Source: Sambucus nigra
Lineage: Eukaryota; Streptophyta; Magnoliopsida; Dipsacales; Adoxaceae
Assembly (NCBI GenBank): GCA_949130495.1
Contig: OX422210.1
Location: 635,442,585 to 635,506,584, forward strand
Length of the DNA stretch: 64,000 bases
Direction of reading: 5' to 3'
A program made the position numbers and the translations under genes. The notes under the pieces were generated by a model that saw only the letters and a list, made by a program, of their open reading frames with translations, made no database searches and was not told where the DNA came from. Below, piece by piece: positions 44,901 through 55,849 of the stretch; within the stretch, counting starts at the first letter, position 1, and the number at the start of each line of letters is the position of its first letter.

Positions 44901-45280
44901 AAAGTCGTATTGGCTTGTCTGGTTTTTAAGTAATATGTGTTCTCCCATGCAATAGCCCATTTATAGCAAAACATGATCTTTGGAATCTCAATATGGATTT
45001 CGTATATTTCATTCAATTTATTGACACCATTGACAGCCCTCCAAGTGCTGGGGGATACTCTTGCTGGAATGATGTCAAAGCATTGGCAAAAATAAAGAAG
45101 AAAAGGATTTAGTGGAAATGTGAAACCACACTCAGCTATAAACAAGGTTGGGATACTATGACCCTTAGCCAAAGAATATACATCTATAGGGTCATGGGGT
45201 ATTTCTAAATCAACTCAAGATGGGATTTTCCTTTCTTCCCTAAATTCCTCTAGAGAATCATCATCAACTATATGAACCAT
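41901..45280 (-). pseudogene. TAT-A antisense gene, decayed
   Basis: The same gene as in TAT-B and TAT-C, more diverged. Exon-1 part: MVHIVDDDSLEEF at 45280, then LFIAECGFTFPLNPFLLYFC, GVNKLNEIYEIHIEIPKIMF and WKYAPLGTGVAYNGPRCP (to about 44783). Exon-2 part: GEVNLEELKFLWGLNQRT (about 44640). Exon-4 part: MEQIASSNSNLLQLNHNLFK (43113 down), EELTDLLGANAYDQVKNAYT, and a coiled coil to about 42341. It ends near 41901 (DKAQGKCLAE). There are many stops, and a 15-G run at 43490-43504. Confidence 0.7.
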
Positions 45281-45752
45281 GGCTCATAAAGAAAGAAAAT
45301 GAAGAAAAGTAGAGAAAAAGAAAGAATTCTTACAGAAGATTAAGGATTCAGCAAAAACTATAGAAGGGAAGGACGAACGACGATAAATAATCGCATAAAA
45401 GCTCAGAAATGGCTACTATAGCTCGAAGATTTAGGGTAAGACAAAGTCTGCAAAAGCCTCCCGCCTTTTATATCTTGTCTCAAAAATAACCAAAGTAATG
45501 ATTAAACGTACCAACTATTGACGTTCTTACAGCAGACTAATTCAAAAATGGGAAAATATAGATTTGCCCTTTGGGTGGTCCTTTAAAATTCAAATTATTT
45601 ACAAAAAAGCCATCTTCAAATAGTATCGACAAAATTTTACATGTGTGGGAGGTCGATTATCAACCAGACACCATGAAAATACACCGAGCTACTTCCAGGA
45701 TCGAATGCTCTATACTTTCATGCAAGCATCAAGCATAGAGCATGGGGGATTT

Positions 45753-46076
45753 TGTTATATGTAAAAATCACACTTTCACGTGGACCAATAAAGAAGGTAC
45801 ACATATCGTACAACGTGGCACCTCATCCTACTTGTTCGACCTCAAGTGTGATTAGTCAGCTGGAATGTCGACCAATACCAAAAGGCCGACCAACCAGAAT
45901 TATAAAGGTTACTCGACTCAGAATACCAACAGACTCTGAATTCCAAAAGACGTATTTATTGTATATAGATGTAAACGCTTGGCATATGAAAGCATTCCAT
46001 ACTTAAGGTTTCACACCCCTATAAATGTAATACAATCCCTCAGCTTTAGGGACAACTTGAATCTCATACGCACTGA
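45753..46076 (+). repeat. TAT-A 3' LTR, first 324 bp only
   Basis: Starts TGTTATATGTAAAAATC after the tract GCATGGGGGATTT and follows the 5' LTR to ...CTCATACGCACTGA. There it is replaced by TGTAAGGACATTATT, the start of SIR-A. The missing 160 bp should lie beyond the window if SIR-A is an insertion. Confidence 0.85.
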
Positions 46077-46429
46077 TGTAAGGACATTATTTTAAAAGTC
46101 CGTTATCAATTTAGTATGTCGTATACCGCTACACCGTCGAAGAGCATTCAAGAATATTCAAGCATCAAAGACGGTTCTGAATATCAAGATCTTCAACATT
46201 CAAGCCTACACGAGGTTAAGTTTGGTAAGCTTGTGTTTTAATTCCTTAGCATTTCACTTAAAGTATTGGGATATTTTTATCAGATATTTTTCTAAAGATT
46301 TTGTTCTCGGACACCTTTCCGTTAGAAAAATCATAACTAATTCATAAAAAATCAAAAAAATACGAAACTGGCGGCCACGCGTTCGTATCGAAATTATCTA
46401 CAAGCACGCATGAAGTCTTGTTTGATAGG

Positions 46430-46585
46430 TCGTTCAAACGACCTGCTTTTGTCATTCAAATGACATTTGCCATGAGTCATTTGTCATGTGTCATCTTTTC
46501 GTTCGAGCGACCTGCTCTTGTCGTTCAAACGACATAGCATCTCGTTCGAGTGACATTAAACCTCATTCGAAAGACGCGCTGCCTT
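46430..46585. repeat. Palindrome cluster in the SIR-A LTR promoter region
   Basis: Six related palindromes: GGTCGTTCAAACGACC (46432), GTCATTCAAATGAC (about 46452), CGTTCGAGCG (about 46499), GTCGTTCAAACGAC (about 46518), CGTTCGAGTGAC (about 46543) and CATTCGAAAGAC (about 46564). In the first two, C-to-T changes in one arm are matched by G-to-A in the other. They lie just upstream of the TATA box. Confidence 0.7.
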
Positions 46586-46594
46586 AAGTTTTTT

Positions 46595-46603
46595 TATAAA
46601 TAG
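46595..46603 (+). promoter_or_regulatory. SIR-A LTR TATA box
   Basis: TATAAATAG in TTTTTTTATAAATAGGAGTC, followed by pyrimidine-rich sequence. Typical position of an LTR promoter. Confidence 0.6.
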
Positions 46604-47250
46604 GAGTCTTCAACTCCGTTTTTCATAAGAAGACCTGCATATTTTCAATAGATGAAACTATTACTGCAGAAATAATTTTTATCTTCTTCTTTTAGGTTCT
46701 TTAACCTTTGTTTTCAATTCACAAAACATCCCAATCTCTATGTGAATTGTTTTGGAACCCTAGATTCAACTTTGTTGAAATTTACCTTTGTGGGGAGAAC
46801 TCTACAATCGAAGAGCTGCGTGCTATTGTGGAGGGAGTCTTTATGAAGATACTCTTGTATGGAGGATAACCTACACCGTAAAGATTACGTGTCTAAGATT
46901 GCAGTCCTTGTGGTATAGCTACGCGTGAACCACTGCAGATTTCTAGCCATTGCTTTGAGGGTTTGACGAAGACACCGTGTGTTACACTTGTGGGCGATTA
47001 TCAGGTTGTATGTAAGTTAATGGTCTTATAAACTTTTCAAAGTTTTACAAATAAAAGGTTTTGCCCTTCGGGGATTTTTCCTAAAATTTGTGTCGCATGC
47101 TTTATTTATTTATGCGTTGACACAAGCACACACGTAGTTGCATGTTTAGGGGCTGAATTGATTTGGTTTAAAAATAAACTCTAATTAAATAAGTGTGCCA
47201 AAGTAGAAATTTACGAATTTAATCAATTATTACACAGTCATACGTTTTAC

Positions 47251-47410
47251 AAATTGGTATCGGAGCTTATTTAAGCGATCACCACTTTTACAAATTGGTA
47301 TCAGAGCAGGTTACGCTAATTTATCGCGTGATCCTGATTTTTCAAGGATTTATTTTTTTGATACAATTTGACTTCTCATATCGTCCAATTGGCATTAGAG
47401 CGAGTTACGC
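47251..47410 (+). promoter_or_regulatory. SIR-A primer-binding site with two extra copies
   Basis: ACAAATTGGTATCGGAGC directly follows the LTR. A second copy, ACAAATTGGTATCAGAGC, lies about 40 bp on, and a third, decayed, CCAATTGGCATTAGAGCG, near 47387. The second and third are each followed by GTTACGCTAATTTATCGCG. TGGTATCAGAGC fits an initiator-Met primer. Confidence 0.7.
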
Positions 47411-47500
47411 TAATTTATCGCGTGATCTTTGTTTTTCTCAAAAAATTATGTGATATTGATTTTTTTTAAATCAATTTTTTGAAAAATCGTAATTTTTTCG

Positions 47501-47871
47501 ATGGAGCACTTATGTAATCGGATGCCCCATTTTGATGACACGAGTCAGAGTTTTGATGATATAAATCATTTGAATTTGACGTTTGCTAAAAGAATTTATT
47601 TTTTAGAAAAAGAAACTTCTCATTTTAAATCTGCGATGGATCTTTTGCAAACGATTCAAAATCAAAGAGATTTTTATCGTGAGAAACTTGTTTCTTTAGA
47701 CCGAGACTTTAATGATTTAAAATTTTCCAAAAAGGAGAGTGACGATAGAGTCCTATTTTGAGAAAAAGAATTGGAGGACTTTAAAAATTCTAGTGGTTGT
47801 GTTTGTGCCGTCGAGGATAAAAAATTAATCGGTGATTTTACGGCACGTGAAAAGACTCTTAGAGATAAGTT
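47501..47871 (+). pseudogene. SIR-A gag, 5' part
   Basis: Starts at ATG 47501 (MEHLCNRMPHFDDTSQSF) and is a predicted coiled coil (HFKSAMDLLQTIQNQRDFYR). A stop lies at about 47759. It continues EKELEDFKNSSGCVCAVEDK and TAREKTLRDKF, where SIR-B is inserted. Homologous SIR-B gag reads REKILRDKLGYVEGERD at the same place. The first CCHC region of SIR-B gag is missing. Confidence 0.7.
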
Positions 47872-48967
47872 TGAGAGAGTAGCTACAGCGGAAATATTGC
47901 GACTTCTCAAATAAAAACCAATTTTAATTAATCCCAAATTTTAGTTAAACCCTAAGACATGCATCTAGATGATTTATCAAATAAGATGTGTGTGCTCGCG
48001 TTCAAATGATCAAATTATATATAAAACCCTTTTAACACAAACAAACCCTAAACATGCAGCAGTATGTGATTGAATAAATTGATAATCTACGCAAGAACAT
48101 TCAAACACATGCAATTAAGGAAAAATCCCCCTCAGGGGCAAAACCATTTATTTTCACTATAATTTGTAAGAAAACGGCTTACAATCGGATTACAATGAAA
48201 ATACAAGTTGACTAAGAATTACCCTCGGGTATCGGATTCTGTAGTCGCGGCTGGAATTATCCCTTTCCAGTAGGGCTGCAATGAAGAAGAAGAATGGTCT
48301 CCTCCACAAGGGTTGAACAAACCAAAGTTGTGTTCTTGGGTTGCAAAAGGATTCACAAATATTTGGCAAGGATGTGTGAATCAAAACATGAGTCTTGGGA
48401 CTCAAAAATATGAAGACTAGATGTATTTGGACTCTCAAATTCGTCTCCTAAAGTCTTGCAAAACAACTCCCCCGAAGTTGGTATTTATAGGAAAAAATAT
48501 GAAGAGTCCCATGTTTTTAAAACTCTAAAATTCTATCTAGCGTAAAAAAAAAAACAGCATTCTTTAAGGAATTTTCTCTATCTTCAAAAGGTCATAACTC
48601 CTTCACCGTAGCTCGGATTGAGGTGCCGTTTTTTCCAGTATCTTCGTTGCGGCGAGCTCTTCAACTTTATAGTTGACCAGACCTCCGAAATATGGATGTG
48701 AAATTACGAAAATGCCCTTGAACACTCCTATCTTGCCTTTTTTCACTGTTTTGACTTCCCTTGCGTACCACTTGCATTAAGTCCCTAAAATCTTGGACCG
48801 TGAAGTCGTTGAGGCAGATGTGGAACATATTAATGGAGATGTTGAATTCTTGATTCCCGAAATTCGGATTGAGGCCGTCGAGTGACATCTTGAGGTGACG
48901 TGCCAAATGTAGCGGCGTACGACATACACAAATGAAACATGTTGGACATGAGAAAAATATCCTTACA
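47872..48967 (-). repeat. SIR-B 3' LTR
   Basis: 1,096 bp, TGAGAGAGTAGC to TCCTTACA on plus. Contains a TATA box on the minus strand (TATAAATACC, about 48480-48490). Confidence 0.9.
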
Positions 48968-50630
48968 AATCTCCCCCTATGTCTATGCCGGTACATTCAT
49001 AAAAATCCGAATTATCAAATAACAAAATTGCCTATACAAATCTACCCTTCCATGAACCCAAAACTGGAAAGATACAAATGAATAAGTCTTCATTGTTTGT
49101 TCTTCAAATCTTCAAAACTTCAAATCTTCAATCTTAAAATTCTCAAATCTTTTCTCATCAGGGTGTGCAATTCAGTGATCATCAATATAGTACCTACACA
49201 CATGAGATAAATAAAAAATACCAAGTGACGTATCGAGTTTGAAATGAGATAAACATAGATACCAATTTATATGAAAAGCATAAGTTAAATCTCAAAACTC
49301 CCCCGAAATTCAAACTCCCCCATAAAATGATAATTCTTTCTCCCCCTTTTTATGATGTCCCCAAATAGACAAATAAGAGGAATGAATCAAACAAGCAAAA
49401 TCAGGGTGTCACGGTATACAAATCAAGGCATCAATCAATATGGTAAACGTGCTCTTGCAAGGAGATGCAAAAAAAATCTTCGCACACTATTTTTGATTTT
49501 TCAAAATTTTCATACAAAAAAAAAAAAATAGATACCATTTGAAAAAAAAATGTAAAGCATGATACAAAAATCACACCATAGATTTAGACTCAAATAACAA
49601 AGTCATGGAAATGGAATGAATGGGTGTGAACACATTCGATAGGTAAATCAACTCAATCAATCATATGTGCACGATGCATATGTGTACCCCTAACGAATGA
49701 ACATCAAAAGTATCCTTAGGTGTAAAAAAATTTGTTGAATTTAGATGACATCGTCTTATGCAAATCAACAAATCAAAGTCAAAGTGATTTCCACACCAAT
49801 AACGTCCAAAACTATGTAGCGCATTTTCAAGCATTTCAAGGACGTGCAAACCCGTTTTAAATTCTCCAACCAAACTCCCTCATATATATATATTCTTTTA
49901 GAGGTAATCTAAATTCTCAAACTTTGGAGAATTGGTGCAAAAACCTAAATGACCCATAATTGGCATGAATTTTTTTTTTTTTTATTGCCTTTAAATTTTT
50001 TTCGGGCTCTTTTAACCTCTTTGGACCTCGGATAATAAAATTCCTCATTTTTTTAGGTCCAATTTAACGGTGGCTTAGTATTCGCAAAGGTAAAATGAAC
50101 CTTTCGCAGCCCTTCCCCGTTTTTAAAGAAAGCACACAAACTCACAAAACGGTTTTTATATGCACAATTTCCTTATAAAAAATTATCGCGCTTGGTTCGT
50201 TTTAAGGACAGGATTGAAGTAAAAACACCCAACCAACATGTGATAAGACAAGCACAATAATCAAACAAATCCGTGCATGTGTGCAATAAAGGAAACATGA
50301 GTCAAACATGTAGGAAGTAACACTTAATTACATCTTAATGACTCCAAACATTATAAAGCACATGGATGAATTGACCTATTGTCTCAAAATACTATCAAAT
50401 AGTCACATGAAAAAATGGAATGATGTTGTGACTCGGTCATCCAAAGTGTTCATCCATAAACGGTGCAACAAAAAAAATCTTTTTGGATTTTCTCAAAATT
50501 TTAACAAACTAAAATTTTTTGTATTTTTCAAAAATTTTCAAAAAAAATATATACAAAAGGTACAAGTCATCACACTAGTAAAAATACATCATGAAACCAC
50601 AACTAGTGTATGACAAACATGCAATCACAA
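48968..50630 (-). other. SIR-B post-gag non-coding region
   Basis: No pol motif on either strand. About 660 bp next to gag (about 49970-50630) match the SIR-A region 53548-54222, so this non-coding segment is an inherited part of the family and not a random insertion. Confidence 0.7.
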
Positions 50631-51875
50631 TCAACCAAAAGATTTCACATGTGGTGAATTACGTGCAAGCAAACGGGAATCGTGGACAAATAAACCATAA
50701 GCCTCTAAATCCGATTTTCTAACCCAAATTGATGTGTAACGAAGTGTGGGGGTTTTGGGAATCGAAATTATTCTTTCATTAACCTTCTTAGGTCCATTTA
50801 AAAGCTTATAACAAAAGTGCCTAAGATGACCTTGCCTACCGCAATGTGTACAAGAGTAAATCGGGCGGTGTGTGTTACCTAAACGTGGCCCTCTCCTCAA
50901 ATTTCTCGGTTGCTCTCTCCGAATTTGCCTAGGTGGGTCTCTCCTAATGATCCTAGGAGGTTCTCTCACGATGTTCCTAGGAGGCTCTTTCCTAACAGCC
51001 TTAGGTGTCTCTTTCTTAACAATCCTAGGGGGTTGTCTCACACGTGTGGGAATGGGTGCACCATGTTTTTCAAAACCAATCCCACCCCTATCCTTTTTAA
51101 TCTCGATAGTGCCTAAAATCTTATCAAGTTTTTCAGACCTAGACTCTAAATCAAATTTCACCTTACTCGAATCTCTCAAACTTTTCTCAAGTTCATCTAT
51201 CCTAGATTCAAGTAAGCGCCTAGACTCCTCAAACTCAAGAATCTCCTTTTTCATAGCTTCCATCACGCCTCGAAGATCATCTCTCTCACCCTCGACATAT
51301 CCCAGCTTATCTCTCAAAATTTTCTCTCGTGCCCTAAGTTCTTCAACTAAAACATCATTATTTTTTAAGGCACCATCTTTCAATTGAGCTTCAAGTTTCA
51401 AGTTTGCCTTTTTTGTCTTTAAACATTCAAAATACAAATTATTGTAGGCAACTTGCAACTCACTCAATTCTTCTTATTCCTCCTCACTCTTTTCACCCTC
51501 ACTCTCATCACTAATCACACGGATGGGAAACTCTCACCTAGAAGCATAAAAGACTTCTTCTTCCGAATCAATATCACTAAGGGTAGAAACATGAGAAATC
51601 GGTTTATTCAATTTCTTCTTTAAATTTGTGGTACACTCATCTAACGTGTGACCAACCCCCTCACAACAAGAACACTTCTCAGATTCGTTTTCAACAGAAG
51701 ATTTAAAACAAAAGTTCCCATGAATTTTCCAATTAACTTTTTCAAAAATTTGACATCGAATATCATAAAAACCATCAAAAGCCATTTTTTGTGCAAAATC
51801 AGGATCAAAACACAATAACTTAGTGCAACAGGCTCTGATACCAATTTGACGACGTGAGAAGTCAAATTGTATCAA
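50631..51875 (-). pseudogene. SIR-B gag with two zinc knuckles, two stops
   Basis: Minus-strand frame: MIQFDFSRRQIG, then CCHC knuckle CSCCEGVGHTLDEC (near residues 68-81) and an acidic stretch (SDIDSEEEVFYASR). There are two in-frame stops (about 51532 and 51474). A long coiled coil follows (SELQVAYNNLYFECL to LDKILGTIEIKKDRGGIGF), then a basic PPR-repeat region (PRIVKKETPK, EPPRIIRRDPPRQ). A second knuckle CTHCGRQGHLRHFC and the end RYTSIWVRKSDLEAYGL complete it. This architecture matches SIRE-type copia gag. With the stops the protein is interrupted, unless they are sequencing errors or suppressed. Confidence 0.8.
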
Positions 51876-51941
51876 AAAAAATAAATCCTCGAAAAATCAG
51901 GACCACGCGATAAATTAGCGTAACCTGCTCTGATACCAATT

Positions 51942-53036
51942 TGAGAGAGTAGCTACAACGGAAATATTGCGACTTCTCAAATAAAAACTAATTTTAATTA
52001 ATCCCAAATTTTAGTTAAACCCTAAGACATGCATCTAGATGATTTATCAAATAAGATGTGTGTGCTCGCGTTCAAATGATCAAATTATATATAAAACCCT
52101 TTTAACACAAACAAACCCTAAACATGCAGCAGTATGTGATTGAATAAATTGATAATCTACACAAGAACATTCAAACACATGCAATTAAGGAAAAATCCCC
52201 CTCAGGGGCAAAACCATTTATTTTCACTATAATTTGTAAGAAAACGGCTTACAATCGGATTACAATGAAAATACAAGTTGACTAAGAATTACCCTCGGGT
52301 ATCGGATTCTGTAGTCGCGACTGGAATTATCCCTTTCCAGTAGGGCTGCAATGAAGAAGAAGAACGGTCTCCTCCACAAGGGTTGAACAAACCAAAGTTG
52401 TGTTCTTGGGTTGCAAAAGGATTCACAAATATTTGGCAAGGATGTGTGAATCAAAACATGAGTCTTGGGACTCAAAAATATGAAGACTAGATGTATTTGG
52501 ACTCTCAAATTCGTCTCCTAAAGTCTTGCAAAACAACTCCCCCGAAGTTGGTATTTATAGGAAAAAATATGAAGAGTCCCATGTTTTTAAAACTCTAAAA
52601 TTCTATATAGCGTACAAAAAAAACAGCATTCTTTAAGGAATTTTCTCTATCTTCAAAAGGTCATAACTCCTTCACCGTAGCTCGGATTGAGGTGCCGTTT
52701 TTTCCAGTATCTTCGTTACGGCGAGCTCTTCAACTTTATAGTTGACCAGACCTCCGAAATATGGATGTGAAATTACGAAAATGCCCTTGAACACTCCTAT
52801 CTTGCCTTTTTTCACTGTTTTGACTTCCCTTGTGTACCACTTGCATTAAGTCCCTAAAATCTTGGACCGTGAAGTCGTTGAGGCAGATGTGGAACATATT
52901 AATGGAGATGTTGAATGCTTGATTCCCGAAATTCGGATTGAGGCCGTCGAGTGACATCTTGAGGTGACGTGCCAAATGTAGCGGCGTACGACATACACAA
53001 ATGAAACATGTTGGACATGAGAAAAATGTCCTTACA
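51942..53036 (-). repeat. SIR-B 5' LTR
   Basis: 1,095 bp, near-identical to 47872-48967 with about 10-12 differences by eye. On the minus strand it is followed by CAAATTGGTATCAGAGCAGG (primer site), and a second TTGGTATCAGAGC lies near 51828-51843. Confidence 0.9.
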
Positions 53037-53041
53037 AAGTT

Positions 53042-53547
53042 TGTTTTAATTGAGGGAGAGAGAGATACCCTTTTAGAAATTGTTGAAAATTTGAAATAAG
53101 AAATCCCTGTCTCTGGAAGAGTCTAATTTGTTGCTTGAATCAAATATTTTGAAGTTAAAAAATGATTTAAACGATTTAAGTAGGTTTGATAGTGATGGTA
53201 ATGGCTCATCTTGTTCTCATGCTTCTAGTGCTAAAGCCAAAACCATTATTTGTTTTAGAGGGCAAATCAATCCCAAGGACGTTAGAAAAGATCACACTTT
53301 AGGTAACATTCCTCCCGTTTACACTTGTTCACATTGTGGTAGGAATGGTTACCTTAGGAGATTTTGTTTTGATCTTGGAAGAGGTCATAGGAAGTCGAAG
53401 TCTAGTGTTTTGTTGGTTCCCAAAATCCCGTGTCAATGTCTTACATCCGTTTGGGTTAGGAAATCACTTTTGGATACGCTAGATTTTAGACTAGTTGATT
53501 CTCGTTTGCTTACACATGATTCTTCTCTTGTCATATCATATAGATGA
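53042..53547 (+). pseudogene. SIR-A gag, 3' part
   Basis: Resumes FVLIEGERDTLLEIVENLK, then a stop and frameshift (53098-53128). It continues LLESNILKLKNDLNDLSRF, knuckle CSHCGRNGYLRRFC (His ligand replaced by Tyr), and TSVWVRKSLLDTLDFRLV to a stop at 53545. It aligns end to end with the C-terminal half of SIR-B gag. Confidence 0.8.
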
Positions 53548-54223
53548 TTGTGTTTGCATTTTTTGTCATACACTAGTTGTGGTTTCATGATATATATTTG
53601 CTAGTGTAATGACATGTACTTTTTGTATTAGATTTTTTTATTGAAATTTTTTGAAAAATACAAAAAGATTTTATTTTGATAAATTTTGAAAAATCCAAAA
53701 AAAAAGTTTCGGATTTTGTTTACACCGTTTATGGATGGACACTTAGGATGATCGAGTCACAAACATCCTTCCATTTTTTATGTGACTATTTCATAGTGTT
53801 TTGAGACAATATATCATGCCATCTTTGTGCTTTATAATGTTTGGAGTCATTAAGATGTAATTAAGTGTTACTTCCTACATGTTTGACTCATGATTTCCTT
53901 TATTGCACACGTGCACATATTTGTTTGATTATTGTGCTTGTCTTATCACATGTTGGTTGGGTGTTTTCACTTAAATCCCATCCTTAAAACAACCAAGCGC
54001 GATAAAACTTGACAATAAAGTTGTGCATATAAGGGCCATTTGTGAGTTTGTGTGCTTTATTTGAAAATAGTGAAGGGCTACGAAAGTCACTCATCTATCC
54101 TTTGTGATTAAGACACCATTTAATTGGACCTAAAAAATTGAGGAATTTTATTATCCAGGGTCCAAAGAGGTTTAAAAGAGCCCCCCCAAAAAATAAAAGC
54201 AATAAAAAGAAATTCATGCCAAG
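53548..54223 (+). other. SIR-A post-gag non-coding region
   Basis: Matches the reverse complement of about 49970-50630 in SIR-B (for example TGTCATACACTAGTTGTGG and CATGTTTGACTCATGA). No coding. Ends at the GYP-D boundary. Confidence 0.7.
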
Positions 54224-55763
54224 TGAACCATACTTACTCTAATGGGGTGATATCGGTGCAGGTTGCACGTCGTAGACGATCTCTCCTGGCGAATCCCAGC
54301 AGGTGTGCATGACCACCATGTATGAGTTGAAATCCCAGTGGAGTAACGTGGTATGATTATGACCCACTGACTCAAGACTATGATCGCCTCCAGTTACACT
54401 TACGCTTTGGGTTCGGTGGTACAGTTCCGATCCGATAGCCTTGGATGTGATGTGTTTTCCCTGGAGCCTAATAACATATAAGAGATTCGCATCCACTGAG
54501 TTATTACTCTAAGGGATTGTGGTTATACGTATATAGAGAGTGATATATATGTATACTTGATGTGATATAAAAATACGTATATAAATGTGAAGAAAAATAT
54601 ATATGGATATAAGACATTAAAGGAGTCATATTGAATTAATAACTAGTGAAAGTTATTTGAATGAATTGATAAATTATAATTGAGAATTATAATTATACAA
54701 CGGATGTTCAAACTAATTATATAAAATACACGTGACCCGGGGTAGCGTATGAGACTAAGATTTACACTGAGACTAGTTAGGTCGGGTAGCATAACTAAGG
54801 GTTAAAATGCATACGCTAGGGATGCACTATAGTTGAGGGGTGAGGAGTATCTCAGGGTAGTGAGACACCAATTTAAATATGGAAGAGTTCACTCATATTT
54901 ATTAATGCATTTTAATTACTTACAAAATATTTTCAAAAAGATTTGGGCTCTGACCCGTATCAAATATTTTTTTAAAACTTTAGGCGTCCAGCCACAGGGA
55001 CGCCAAGCATGAGTATCCTTTCCTGATCATCGGAGCTGCACCCGTTGTGGAGTGTTGTATGCATTTATTTAGTCGCTTCTATCTTTGAGATTCTAGATAG
55101 GACTTTATCATTGATTATTCGGGCATGTCGTCCATGGTAAGATTTTTATATTTAGTTTTATTTATTTCAGTTATGATGGATATTGTATTGGATTTTATAC
55201 CAATGGTTTATTCGATTAGTTAGATTTTATTTTCTTCCAGTATTCAGATTTAATTATGTGGTTGTATGTTTACTTATTCATTTGGAATGGTTTATGGTTA
55301 ATGGTTTTATTTACGTTAATTTAAATAAAGTTTAAAAATTAACACCGGCTTGATTAATAGGCTATTAGTAATTAATTGATTTTTTGATAGTAATGCTAAG
55401 AATGAGCCCAATGGGATTCCTGTTTCATTTTAGTAAAGGGCTAGCCATGCGTTATTTTAATAAACGGGGTGTTATGGATAGTTTTGCATGTATATTTCAT
55501 ATTGATCAGTTGGGTTAATGTTGTAGTGAGACTATATATTAGTATATTATGAGACTTGTGGTGTGATTGTAGAGATATCACTTATATTGTTTAATTGATG
55601 ATGCATTTAATGTGATGTCATTTAAGATTTATCATATCGTGTTCATATCTTGTCATTATTTTATTTGATTATGTTCATGCTAAGAATGATATTTAAATAG
55701 TTTAATAAGTTGCATATTTTAATATTATAAAGTGATCAACCCAAATGCTAAAATACACAGATT
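54224..55763 (+). repeat. GYP-D 5' LTR (probable)
   Basis: Non-coding, with no second copy in the window. It contains a hairpin GGCGTCCAGCCACAGGGACGCC-like motif split as GGCGTCC...GGGACGCC near 54985. It ends before the primer-site-like motif GTTGGTATGAGAGCATGG. Confidence 0.5.
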
Positions 55764-55849
55764 GCTACAGTTGGTATGAGAGCATGGTCTTAGGCCCTAA
55801 CAGTTATAGGTTATATTAGGTTCTTGGATTGCACTGATGTGCAGAGGCA

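Larger units (their letters stand above)
20723..46076 (+). mobile_element. TAT-A: old Tat-lineage Ty3/gypsy retrotransposon, interrupted twice and cut at its 3' LTR
   Basis: The 5' LTR (20723-21206) is followed by a TGGCGTCG primer site. Then come gag, protease, RT, RNase H and the additional RNase H typical of the Tat lineage, then integrase, an antisense gene and a partial 3' LTR (45753-46076). LARD-1 interrupts it between the second RNase H and integrase (25743-29036). TAT-B interrupts the integrase core (29814-40617). The coding parts carry many stops. The 3' LTR stops at a point equivalent to about 21043 in the 5' LTR, where SIR-A begins, so the rest probably lies beyond the window. Its left target-duplication candidate is CCCAT (20718-20722). 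Confidence 0.85.
46077..47251 (+). repeat. SIR-A 5' LTR
   Basis: 1,175 bp, TGTAAGGACATTATTTT to ACGTTTTACA. Shares the TGTAAGGACAT start with the SIR-B LTR. Contains a TATA box (TATAAATAG at 46595) preceded by a run of GTCGTT...AACGAC palindromes (46430-46585). Confidence 0.75.
47872..53036 (-). mobile_element. SIR-B: gag-only SIRE-like copia element nested in SIR-A
   Basis: 5,165 bp in minus orientation. LTRs 47872-48967 and 51942-53036 are about 99% identical by eye. Perfect 5-bp target duplication AAGTT (47867-47871 and 53037-53041). The primer site on the minus strand (AATTGGTATCAGAGC) abuts the right LTR; a purine tract AGGGGGAGATT abuts the left LTR. The interior (2,974 bp) has gag only, plus 1.66 kb without coding. 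It has no protease, integrase, RT or RNase H and needed a helper. Confidence 0.9.
46077..54223 (+). mobile_element. SIR-A: SIRE-like Ty1/copia element, interrupted
   Basis: LTR 46077-47251, then primer-site-like motifs (AATTGGTATC(G/A)GAGC) and gag (47501-47871, resuming 53042-53547). A 3' segment follows to 54223 that matches the post-gag region of SIR-B (reverse complement of about 49970-50640). SIR-B is inserted in its gag. The match ends abruptly at ATTCATGCCAA (54222), where GYP-D begins, so its remainder and 3' LTR are not in the window. Left target-duplication candidate: ACTGA (46072-46076). The SIRE-like call rests on the gag architecture (two CCHC motifs, long coiled coil, WVRK end) seen in SIR-B. 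Confidence 0.75.

Noticed and set aside
54239..54496. Minus-strand open frame of 85 codons
   Set aside because: It lies in the probable LTR of GYP-D and resembles no protein I know.
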